64,000 nt of DNA from NCBI RefSeq assembly GCF_000969825.1, contig NZ_KQ033919.1, positions 829,958 to 893,957 on the forward strand, in the 5' to 3' direction. Positions 57,409-64,000 of this stretch are shown here, piece after piece; positions within the stretch are counted from its first letter, which is position 1; every line of letters starts with the position of its first letter. The notes beneath the pieces are model-generated. The model made no database searches, was not told the DNA's origin, and saw only the letters and a program-made list of their open reading frames with translations. A program made the translations under genes and the position numbers. This DNA is from Parabacteroides gordonii MS-1 = DSM 23371. GTDB lineage: Bacteria > Bacteroidota > Bacteroidia > Bacteroidales > Tannerellaceae.

Positions 57409-58476
57409 TTAAAAAGGTAATTGTTCCGATTCATTATTTGTCTCCTTTCCTTTGTAATAAAGTAGCCCCACATTGTTTTCAACAAGTACCCCTATTTCCC
57501 TGGCTTCTCTTATTCTTCGGTTAGCCATAGATTTCTTTATCCCCTCGTCGACCATAATAGCATCTCTTAAATCAGTTTGCCGAATAGGTTGAGTATATTT
57601 ACAAAAGATGGTCTTAAGATTATCTTCTTTATCAGACTTTTCAGGAATAGAAGCAAGTACGGGTAATCCTTCCTTATTCACGGCAAAAGCAAAATCGTCT
57701 ACTGCAATATCTCTGCACCGTTCTACTGATACGGTTGAGATATCACCATCTGCCCGGACGATAAACAAGGCTTGTGCCTTATTGAGAAAGTTTGTTCCTA
57801 AATGACCTCTAGGTTTATCGCCTCCTGGGTTGGTATGTAATACTGTGACAATATGATTATCTAATTCTTTCGTGATATCCATGAACATCGTAGCCAGCTT
57901 TGCACTTTCAGAGCTATCATTTACATCAAGGATAAGATCAGCAGCACCGTCTACCACTACCAAAGAAGGACGATATAACCGAATCGCTTTATCTGTTAAT
58001 TCCCTACGTTTTTCAGGTTCGTACTCTCTGAAACAAAGCATACGGAACCGATCTGTTTTTTGATTCGTTGGTAATCCTGCAATTCGGCATACCCGTTTAG
58101 CGACTTTGGCCGCATGATAGATACTTTGTTCCGTATCAATCCAAAGAACACAACCGGCATCGTTCGGACTACTCATATTCATGTATTCATCAGTACACAG
58201 ATAAGCACCAACCATAGCAGATACACAAAATGTTTTCCGGCTTTTAGCGGCTCCGACCACAACAGAAAAGTCACCTTTGCTGATCATTACCTTATTCCCT
58301 TGATACAGTACTGGTGGTGGTGATGGGATATCAATACTTAAGTCTATTTCTGCTTTTTGAAGCAATGAAAGAGATTCATCATCGATATTTACGCCATTAT
58401 TACCACTGTGCAAATCAATCTTTTGCAACTCGGCTTTAATAATATCTCTGTAGTTAGAAGTCATCTTGTTGGTCAT
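57409..58476 (-). CDS. RepA-like AAA ATPase (replicative helicase-type)
   Basis: 355 residues. Walker A GAAKSRKT (75-82) and Walker B LVVVDGAAD (172-180) belong to the RecA-like AAA_25/RepA group of hexameric helicases in plasmids and phages. The C-terminal part (KSMANRRIREAREIGVLVENN) looks like a winged helix. It probably unwinds the adjacent origin. The start overlaps the 99-residue gene by 23 bp; Met5 (58464) is an alternative start. The gene ends 2 bp from the last GTACCC repeat. Confidence 0.87.
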   Translation of the reverse strand: MTNKMTSNYRDIIKAELQKIDLHSGNNGVNIDDESLSLLQKAEIDLSIDIPSPPPVLYQGNKVMISKGDFSVVVGAAKSRKTFCVSAMVGAYLCTDEYMNMSSPNDAGCVLWIDTEQSIYHAAKVAKRVCRIAGLPTNQKTDRFRMLCFREYEPEKRRELTDKAIRLYRPSLVVVDGAADLILDVNDSSESAKLATMFMDITKELDNHIVTVLHTNPGGDKPRGHLGTNFLNKAQALFIVRADGDISTVSVERCRDIAVDDFAFAVNKEGLPVLASIPEKSDKEDNLKTIFCKYTQPIRQTDLRDAIMVDEGIKKSMANRRIREAREIGVLVENNVGLLYYKGKETNNESEQLPF

Positions 58477-58753
58477 TTAAAAAAGATAATTCGCCCTGTT
58501 TATTATCAGGTATCAGCCAGTAAAGTTTGCACATGTTTGCCTGTCTAACATCTTGAATATTATACCCATCTTTACGTAAATCAGAAATTACTTTGCGAGC
58601 GTCATTACTATTTGTGAGATTATTAATATCTTTCGCTGTAAGTCTTTTTCCTGACCTAAAAAGAGATCGGACAGTTGCACGTATTCGATTTTTTGTATTA
58701 TCTTTGTTTCCGGTTTCAGGGGCGGCTTCGGTCGCCTTTTTTCTTTCAGCCAT
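58454..58753 (-). CDS. Small basic protein, winged-helix-like
   Basis: 99 residues with a Lys/Arg/Thr-rich start and the segment KNRIRATVRSLFRSGKRLTAKDINNLTNSNDARKVISDLRKDGYNIQD, which looks like a winged helix-turn-helix. It overlaps the ATPase gene, so it is probably a replication accessory or helix-turn-helix regulator of that operon. It starts 11 bp after the excisionase-like gene. Confidence 0.72.
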   Translation of the reverse strand: MAERKKATEAAPETGNKDNTKNRIRATVRSLFRSGKRLTAKDINNLTNSNDARKVISDLRKDGYNIQDVRQANMCKLYWLIPDNKQGELSFLNDQQDDF

Positions 58754-58764
58754 AACTAAACCTC

Positions 58765-59058
58765 CTATCTATTTCCGATTTTTCCAGTAACCAGATAATT
58801 TGTTGCTTTTTGTTCTATCTCATCATTTGTAGCAACCCTATTCTGCTTCATCCAGTCCTCTATTTCTTTTCTATCGAAATAAAGTTGTTTCCCATTCGGC
58901 TTGTAATGTGGAATTTGATGGCTGTAGGTAAGTTTATACAGATGGCTCTTGCTAAATCCTGTAAGTAATGCAACATCATCAAAGCAAAGTACATTCTTTG
59001 CAGCTAATAGGCTATATTGCTCAATTCTATCTAATTGCTGTTTTATTTCTTCTGACAT
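58765..59058 (-). CDS. Excisionase / HTH_17-type DNA-binding protein
   Basis: 97 residues. The MerR-like winged helix FDDVALLTGFSKSHLYKLTYSHQIPHYKPNGKQLYFDRKEIEDWM is the typical excisionase fold. It should steer the integrase toward excision and may also act as a transcription factor, as AlpA-like proteins do in satellites. It is first in the replication operon and separated from the integrase pair by a terminator. Confidence 0.87.
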   Translation of the reverse strand: MSEEIKQQLDRIEQYSLLAAKNVLCFDDVALLTGFSKSHLYKLTYSHQIPHYKPNGKQLYFDRKEIEDWMKQNRVATNDEIEQKATNYLVTGKIGNR

Positions 59059-59152
59059 AATACAATAAATTATTTGTTCATGAATGGGGCGTGTACTTTG
59101 CCCGTTGCTTTGTAATTACATTGCAAATATCAGCAGGAAAGGAAATAAAAAT

Positions 59153-59189
59153 CCCCCATATAGTCACTACTATAGTCACTATATGGGGG
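59153..59189 (-). terminator. Terminator after the integrase pair
   Basis: CCCCCATATAGT (59153-59164) pairs with ACTATATGGGGG (59178-59189). On the minus strand it is followed by ATTTTTATTT. TAGTCACTA is repeated in the loop and arms. Confidence 0.7.
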
Positions 59190-59213
59190 TTTATATCACT
59201 GTATATCTTGCAG

Positions 59214-60002
59214 TTACTTTTTCTTTGCCTTATCTCTAATATCTTTGGAGAATAGAGTATCAATTATTTTTAGACTGTCTTGATCCGCTTCATACATTTT
59301 AACCTGAGCTAGTCCTTTTATGCCCCATAAATCTTCAAATGTTTTCCATTTTGATTTTATTCCTAACTCCTCACTTGCTAACTCCGCAAACCGTCTTTTT
59401 TGATAAATTGTCAATCCTATACTCTGAAAACCGTTACCCAATATATTTGCATTTACAGCCCTCTGCAATACTTCTAGTGCCTTTTCTGTATCTAATTCTT
59501 TCGGGACACTATCAGAGTTGTTCCGATTCGTAAGACATTGTTTTAACTCAGCAAATATATTCTGTAATATCTCCGTTTTTAAATTAATATCTTTTACAAT
59601 ATAAGCGATTTGCTGTAATATTTCATTTCTTTCCGTTTGTGTTATTTTCCCCTCTCTCACTAAACTAAGGATTTGTCTATGATATTCATTATTGATATCA
59701 AACATAATATCATCAAATTCAAAAGGGAATACAACAGCCGCTTTTTCAACCTCTAATCTTTTTGCAAAAAAAGAGGAATACTCTTTTATATTCTCTATTG
59801 TTGAGTTTTTCAATATTTCGTCTTTTATTTCGTATGGAGATAACCTAGATACTCTTTGACGCAAATCTTTTCCGTATGAAATACTACTATTAACAAGGCT
59901 ATTCCCTTTTAATACCGGATCAGTCCATAAACCAACCCAATTCACAGCCTCATTAATAGTGTCTATGTAATTATCAACAATGCTTGTTTCCATAATTCGC
60001 AT
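59214..60002 (-). CDS. Unknown protein paired with the integrase
   Basis: 262 residues (alternative start Met4 at 59993). Helical, charged, no signal or recognised domain; the segment VNWVGLWTDPVLKGNSLVNSSISYGKDLRQRV and the C-terminal GIKGLAQVKMYEADQ stand out. It starts 2 bp after the integrase stop, so it is translationally coupled to it. A role in recombination control or in superinfection/helper interference is possible but only inferred from position. Confidence 0.75.
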   Translation of the reverse strand: MRIMETSIVDNYIDTINEAVNWVGLWTDPVLKGNSLVNSSISYGKDLRQRVSRLSPYEIKDEILKNSTIENIKEYSSFFAKRLEVEKAAVVFPFEFDDIMFDINNEYHRQILSLVREGKITQTERNEILQQIAYIVKDINLKTEILQNIFAELKQCLTNRNNSDSVPKELDTEKALEVLQRAVNANILGNGFQSIGLTIYQKRRFAELASEELGIKSKWKTFEDLWGIKGLAQVKMYEADQDSLKIIDTLFSKDIRDKAKKK

Positions 60003-60004
60003 TT

Positions 60005-61174
60005 TTAATCAAATATACCATCCTGCTTATGAACCGCAGCTTTTTTATTTTTGTCTATGATCTTCGCATAAATCTGCGTTGTGCTTATCTTTGTATGTCC
60101 CAGTAATTTACTAACGGTCTCAATTGGTACGCCCAAACTCAGGTTTAATGTAGCTGCAGTATGCCGGGAACAATGGAATGAAATCTTTTTCTTGATACCG
60201 GCAGATGTACACCAGTTCTTCAGTTTTCGGTTAGAATTATCATTCTTTGGCAGAGTAAAGATCAAATTTTCATCAGATCCTGTTTTTTCTGGTAACCACT
60301 TCAACGCCTCCTTACTTACCGGAAAATCTTCATAACGTTTTGTTTTAATTACACGAAGTCGAAGAATAATTTCACCGTTGTTATCCTCCCTAAGATCTCC
60401 CCAAAGCAAGTTCTTTACATCGCTATATCGAAGTCCTACCAGACAACAAAAGAGAAATGAACGTTTTAACATATCGTCCTTACAAGGGGTTCCCATTAGT
60501 TTTTTTATTTCTTCAATTGTCAAGAACTCCCTTTGCCCCTCTTCAGGCTTTGGCCTATCTGTATTATCCACTTTATCCAAAGGATTAATGACAATTATAT
60601 CCGCTAACATAGCCTTACGGATCACCCAAGTAAATTTCTTATACAGATTGTATTGAGTATTCTGTGAAAGAGTTTCGTCTTTGGGCTTTTTCTTACTATT
60701 CTCATAATTGAAGTTTACAGCAGTACGGAGATAGGCTATAAACCCTTTAACAAATTCAGTATCTACTTTAGCAAAGGTTATCTTATCGCCAGCATAAGCT
60801 TCTAAATGCTTTGCAAGCGAATGGAGAGTATAGTAATAACTGCGCTTGTTACCCGACTTTGCTAGTTGTTCATCTGCTAGGTGTAAAACAAATTGAATCA
60901 GATTCATCTTTGATCTGGTAGTATTTGTTTTAAAGCCATGTTCGTTATTTTGCAACTCTACGATTCGTTTAGCCTTGATCGCATTAGCTAACTCCAACGT
61001 TTTACGGTTGGCTTCCTTATCTGTTTTTGATTTTTCCGGAATAAGATAGAGTTTGAGAAACTCGTACACACGATCACCGTCTTTGTATAGATCCAGGTAA
61101 ATCGATTCATTCCCGTTGGCCAGTTTCTTTGTACGAATACGTACCGGCTCTTTAACTTTGACTTGCTTTGCCAT
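60005..61174 (-). CDS. Site-specific tyrosine recombinase (integrase)
   Basis: 389 residues. A SAM-like arm/core-binding N-terminal half precedes the catalytic domain with R249 (GLRYSD), Lys near 277-279, H334-x2-R337 (HCSRH), H360 (LLGHTKISTTQIY) and nucleophile Y369. It resembles the phage_int_SAM_5-type integrases of Bacteroides elements. It recombines the 25-bp core at the 5' end of ssrA. Its promoter lies among the GTAAC arm repeats, so it probably represses itself when bound there. Confidence 0.95.
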   Translation of the reverse strand: MAKQVKVKEPVRIRTKKLANGNESIYLDLYKDGDRVYEFLKLYLIPEKSKTDKEANRKTLELANAIKAKRIVELQNNEHGFKTNTTRSKMNLIQFVLHLADEQLAKSGNKRSYYYTLHSLAKHLEAYAGDKITFAKVDTEFVKGFIAYLRTAVNFNYENSKKKPKDETLSQNTQYNLYKKFTWVIRKAMLADIIVINPLDKVDNTDRPKPEEGQREFLTIEEIKKLMGTPCKDDMLKRSFLFCCLVGLRYSDVKNLLWGDLREDNNGEIILRLRVIKTKRYEDFPVSKEALKWLPEKTGSDENLIFTLPKNDNSNRKLKNWCTSAGIKKKISFHCSRHTAATLNLSLGVPIETVSKLLGHTKISTTQIYAKIIDKNKKAAVHKQDGIFD

Positions 61175-61200
61175 ATCGTTACTTTATTTGTTACCCACCA

Positions 61201-61208
61201 CAAAGATA
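61201..61208 (-). promoter_or_regulatory. Integrase promoter -7 box TATCTTTG inside the arm repeats
   Basis: Exact consensus on the minus strand, 26 bp before the ATG at 61174. GTAAC/GTTAC motifs lie on both sides (61179-61196 and 61209-61254). Confidence 0.65.
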
Positions 61209-61215
61209 AGTAACA

Positions 61216-61247
61216 TTTTCGTTCACGGGTAACAAACGAGTAACAAA
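61216..61247 (+). repeat. Arm-type repeat, right end
   Basis: 30/32 match to 46614-46645 in the same orientation; further GTAAC units follow to 61254. Confidence 0.7.
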
Positions 61248-61252
61248 AGTAA

Positions 61253-61302
61253 CAAAAAAAAGAGCTAAACAAAGGAAAACACATTGTTTCCGTCTAGCTC
61301 TT
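61253..61302 (-). terminator. Terminator facing the displaced ssrA promoter
   Basis: On the minus strand AGAGCTA (61301-61295) pairs with TAGCTCT (61267-61261), with internal GGAAAC/TTTCC-type pairing, followed by eight T (61260-61253). It would stop transcripts entering from the native ssrA promoter before they reach int. Confidence 0.7.
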
Positions 61303-61386
61303 ATATCACTCACAAAATACTGATATTTAGTATTTTATTTAGCTTTTCTTTTACTCTTATTTTCTTTGATTTTTAGGGTAGGTCTT

Positions 61387-61411
61387 TCTAAACCGGTCAT
61401 CCCCATGATTT
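61387..61411 (+). repeat. attR core (25 bp)
   Basis: Perfect copy of 46554-46578; carries a duplicate of the first 18 nt of tmRNA on the minus strand. Confidence 0.92.
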
Positions 61412-61418
61412 GTGAGTA

Positions 61419-61426
61419 CAAAGATA
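61419..61426 (-). promoter_or_regulatory. Displaced native ssrA promoter -7 box TATCTTTG
   Basis: Exact consensus on the minus strand, 15 bp before the duplicated tmRNA 5' end at 61404. This is where the promoter of an uninterrupted ssrA would sit. Confidence 0.7.
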
Positions 61427-61464
61427 CAAAGAATCTCCGTATCCTCGTACTCTATTTAGATTTT

Positions 61465-62346
61465 TTATTCAATCACACCCAGTTCACGGAACCAGTCTTC
61501 GGCTCTGTCCGGCCATTCATTCACAGCAGCTCCTGTGTCTCTCAGTCCATAGCCATGACCTCCTTTGCTATATAAATGCATCCGAGCAGGAACACCGGCT
61601 TCTTTCAAAGCATAATAATAGAAAAGACTACTATTGATATATGATTTATCATCTTCCGTCTGCACAAGCATAGTAGGCGGAGTAGCAGAAGTCACCTTCA
61701 ATTCCGGAGCCAACTGAAAGTTCTCACCATCCAGGTAAGCCGGATAAACCAACAAGCAGAAATCAGGACGGCAACTGACTTTATCGGCAGCATCCACTGC
61801 CGGATAAGTACGTTTATCAAAATTATTACTAACCATTGCAGAAAGGTGACCTCCAGCCGAAAATCCCATCACGCCAATACGCTGAGGATCGATATTCATC
61901 TCTTCCGCATGAGCCCTGACATAACCGATCGCACGCTGAAGATCCTGCAAGGGAGCTTCATGCTTCGCCAGACCTTCCCGGCGAGGGACACGGTATTTCA
62001 CCAACACGGCCGTTATACCCAGATTATTCAACCATTCACAAACTTCATCACCTTCCAGGTCATAAGCCAGAATATTATAGCCGCCGCCTGGACAAACAAC
62101 CATTGCAGCACCTGTGGCCACTTCGTCCGGAGCTGGATAAACGGTGATTGTCGGCTCACTCACATTCGATATACGCAACACAGTTTCGCCTCCGGTTTGT
62201 CCACCATCACTATCTGCCTTCTCTATCAGCTTGGTTGTTTCGCCTGGCGCTCCTTTTGGGAACAACAGGATCGGATTATCTTGTGCCATAACTGATCCAA
62301 TTACACAACTTGCTCCTACAAGCAGGAGTATCCATTTTCTGACCAT
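61465..62346 (-). CDS. Secreted alpha/beta-hydrolase, acetyl-esterase (BD-FAE/Axe-like)
   Basis: 293 residues with a Sec signal peptide (GSVMAQ). The oxyanion motif is CPGGGY (85-90), the nucleophile elbow GFSAGG (Ser163), the acid in EDD (about 232) and the base His264 in GGHGYG. Relatives deacetylate xylan or other plant or host glycans in the periplasm. It is the second gene of an operon with a sulfatase (30-bp gap). Sulfate and acetyl removal from the same glycan is plausible. Confidence 0.9.
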   Translation of the reverse strand: MVRKWILLLVGASCVIGSVMAQDNPILLFPKGAPGETTKLIEKADSDGGQTGGETVLRISNVSEPTITVYPAPDEVATGAAMVVCPGGGYNILAYDLEGDEVCEWLNNLGITAVLVKYRVPRREGLAKHEAPLQDLQRAIGYVRAHAEEMNIDPQRIGVMGFSAGGHLSAMVSNNFDKRTYPAVDAADKVSCRPDFCLLVYPAYLDGENFQLAPELKVTSATPPTMLVQTEDDKSYINSSLFYYYALKEAGVPARMHLYSKGGHGYGLRDTGAAVNEWPDRAEDWFRELGVIE

Positions 62347-62376
62347 ATACTACGAAGTTTAAAGAATTTATAAGAA

Positions 62377-63924
62377 TCATATTTTTTGCGGAAAATTCGG
62401 ACTATACAGTATAGTCTTTTCCAAAGTAACTAATTCGCCATTCTTCACATAATCATCTCCACGCTCTGAAAGATGATCAACCATTGCTTTACGGAGCTCC
62501 TTCAGTTGTTTGGCATATGCTTTCTTCTCCGAACAATCGGTTAGCTCACCCGGATCTTTTTGAAGATCGAACAATTGTTCTTTCCCATTATGAAAATTCC
62601 ATACATATTTCAACTTTCCATCTGTCAATGCACACCAATAATTGTCGGCACTATAACAGGTGGCATGTTCCAGATCGATATATTTACGCCATTCATCCGA
62701 ATGCCCCTGTACCAGTTTCAATAACGAACTGCCATCCATATCAGGGGGCACAGCACCACCTGCCAGATCGATAAAAGTAGGAAGAAAATCCCGAAGTTCA
62801 ACCGGCTGTTCTATTTTTGTACCATTCGGCACTGATTTCTTTACATACGATGGCCATTTAACAACATAAGGGATATGGGCAGAACCTTCATAAGGATACG
62901 TCTTTCTCCAATGATAATGATCGCCCAGCATGTCACCATGATCAGCTGTAAAACAGATGATCGCATCATCATACATACCTTTTTCTTTTAAGGCTGTGAT
63001 GATCTCTCCGATCTGATCATCGATAAAAGTAATATTTGCATAATAATGTCTTCTGGAATTAACGGCATAATCGTCTCCAAAATTTCCAAACGGAGCATCC
63101 GAAGCCGCTTTCTCCGGATCCAGGCGCTCTGCATATTTACCGCACCAGTCGCCTATAACCGGCTTTGGTATTTCGACATTCTTATATAGATCCAGATAAC
63201 GTTTCGGAGGATCGTAAGGACTATGCGGACGTGCAAACGAAACCTTCATAAATAACGGTTTATCGTTATTATAATTACGGATAAGCTCACAAGCAGTCTG
63301 CCCTGTCCAGGTAGTCGGATGCAATCGTTCCTCCAGTTTATAGATACCGGCTCCATGATCATTCCAGCCAATACCTGTCAGATCCGGATCTTGTCCGGGA
63401 GCATTCAATTGAAACCATTCACGGTAATCACTAATAAAATCTTTGGATTCGACTCTTCCGCTTTCATCGATTAATGTAGCGTGGAAACCATGAAGCGCCT
63501 TCTGGGGAAACCAATGCATCTTTCCGATGCCAAAAGTAAAATACCCCAGGTTACGCAACATTTGCGGCATTTCATATTTATATTGTTCAGCCATTCGTCC
63601 ATAACCGAGCATACCATGATGCCAGGGAGACAGCCCGGTCAGCAAACCGGCGCGTCCGGGCGTACTACTGGGGGCCGATGAATAACCACTTACAAATAAA
63701 GTACCTTCTTCTGCCAGCTTATCTATATTAGGTGAGATAACCGCTTTATTTCCCATACAGCCCAAAACATCCCCACGATGCTGATCGGTCATGATAAAAA
63801 TTACATGAGGCTTTTTTTTCACTTCTTCCTGCTCCTGAGAAGGAGTTGCAGACTGTGCCACATGATTGACTCCAAAGCCTGTACCAGCCAGGAGGGACGA
63901 TTTAAGAAAGGTTCTTCTTTTCAT
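62377..63924 (-). CDS. Serine-type sulfatase with Tat-like signal
   Basis: 515 residues. The N-terminus KRRTFLKSSLLAG is a twin-arginine-like signal. The sulfatase core starts VIFIMTDQHRGD (metal Asp47). The formylglycine motif is S87-T-P-G-R91, so the serine form, which needs an anaerobic maturase (anSME) encoded elsewhere. HHGMLGYGR, FTADHGD and KVSFARPHSPYDPPKRY are further family motifs. It removes sulfate from a glycan, most likely a host or algal polysaccharide, in the periplasm. First gene of the operon; 63925-64000 contains no further gene. Confidence 0.93.
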   Translation of the reverse strand: MKRRTFLKSSLLAGTGFGVNHVAQSATPSQEQEEVKKKPHVIFIMTDQHRGDVLGCMGNKAVISPNIDKLAEEGTLFVSGYSSAPSSTPGRAGLLTGLSPWHHGMLGYGRMAEQYKYEMPQMLRNLGYFTFGIGKMHWFPQKALHGFHATLIDESGRVESKDFISDYREWFQLNAPGQDPDLTGIGWNDHGAGIYKLEERLHPTTWTGQTACELIRNYNNDKPLFMKVSFARPHSPYDPPKRYLDLYKNVEIPKPVIGDWCGKYAERLDPEKAASDAPFGNFGDDYAVNSRRHYYANITFIDDQIGEIITALKEKGMYDDAIICFTADHGDMLGDHYHWRKTYPYEGSAHIPYVVKWPSYVKKSVPNGTKIEQPVELRDFLPTFIDLAGGAVPPDMDGSSLLKLVQGHSDEWRKYIDLEHATCYSADNYWCALTDGKLKYVWNFHNGKEQLFDLQKDPGELTDCSEKKAYAKQLKELRKAMVDHLSERGDDYVKNGELVTLEKTILYSPNFPQKI

Positions 63925-64000
63925 TATATATTTTTCTATGAGTACAGATTCAGATAGCGAAGATATATATCTTATTTGATACGTGCAAAGAGAAGACGAT

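Larger units (their letters stand above)
46554..61411. mobile_element. Integrated phage-satellite-like element, about 14.8 kb, in the 5' end of ssrA
   Basis: Bounded by perfect 25-bp direct repeats (46554-46578 and 61387-61411). It carries a tyrosine integrase, an excisionase-like protein, an XRE regulator, a RepA-like ATPase, a Toprim primase, a VRR-NUC nuclease, a candidate small terminase subunit, a large tape-measure protein and several unknowns. I find no capsid, portal, large terminase, tail-tube, baseplate, lysis, relaxase or Tra genes. All larger frames are intact. Most genes are on the minus strand; only the regulator pair is on the plus strand. The best reading is a helper-dependent phage satellite; a remnant prophage is the alternative. 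Confidence 0.85.

Noticed and set aside
56196-57485. Longer primase frame starting at 57485
   Set aside because: The extra 83 residues are read from the GTACCC repeat region and the end of the ATPase gene. The ATG at 57236 gives a normal zinc-finger start.
46554-61411. Element as an integrative conjugative or mobilisable element
   Set aside because: No relaxase, coupling protein or Tra genes. The RepA-like ATPase and primase fit replication, while the tape-measure and terminase-like genes point to phage relations.
46554-61411. Element as a complete prophage
   Set aside because: No capsid, portal, protease, large terminase, tail-tube, baseplate or lysis genes, and too little coding space for them.

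Overview
This window looks like a chromosomal segment of a gut Bacteroidales bacterium, most likely Parabacteroides or a close relative. The signs are two SusC/SusD pairs, an ECF sigma/FecR pair, a GT3-type glycogen synthase, a serine-type sulfatase, repeated -7 promoter boxes of the Bacteroidetes form TAnnTTTG, and a tmRNA tag reading GENNYALAA. The genus is an inference; the order is well supported.

Layout. 1-5.7 kb: housekeeping genes (end of an HU-type protein, a 29-residue bS22/COX24-like basic protein, rng, a Gfo/Idh lipoprotein, dnaK). 5.7-14.2 kb: an orphan sensor histidine kinase, a three-gene minus-strand operon (conserved small protein, PlsC-like acyltransferase, omega-amidase-like hydrolase), then glycogen synthase and alpha-glucan phosphorylase. 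14.2-19.9 kb: a SusC/SusD pair and mdh. 20-32 kb: an Rpn-family gene, a roughly 0.6-kb inverted-repeat structure, an ECF sigma-FecR-SusC-SusD-DUF1080 locus, a GNAT gene and an AAA-ATPase/nuclease gene flanked by a decayed copy of the GNAT 3' end. 32-41 kb: two lipoproteins (one with 27-residue Cys-containing repeats) and an RND efflux operon ending in an LpxA-like gene. 41-46 kb: a membrane protein, a LacI regulator, an SDR reductase with mannonate dehydratase (hexuronate catabolism), an M23 peptidase and the tmRNA gene ssrA.

The most interesting region is 46554-61411, an integrated element of about 14.8 kb bounded by a perfect 25-bp direct repeat. The left repeat forms the first 18 nt of ssrA, so the element entered the 5' end of the tmRNA gene. 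It encodes a tyrosine integrase, an excisionase-like protein, an XRE regulator, a RepA-like ATPase, a zinc-finger/Toprim primase, a VRR-NUC nuclease, a candidate small terminase subunit and an intact 1512-residue tape-measure protein. I see no capsid, portal, large terminase, lysis, relaxase or conjugation genes. That gene set fits a phage satellite better than a complete prophage or conjugative element. A cluster of GTACCC/GGGTAC repeats around a palindrome between the two replication genes is a candidate origin. The element's left end carries a promoter that could replace the displaced native ssrA promoter. The native promoter remains beyond attR, facing a terminator just inside the element.

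61.4-64 kb returns to the chromosome with a serine-type sulfatase and an acetyl-esterase-like hydrolase, which lay upstream of ssrA before integration.
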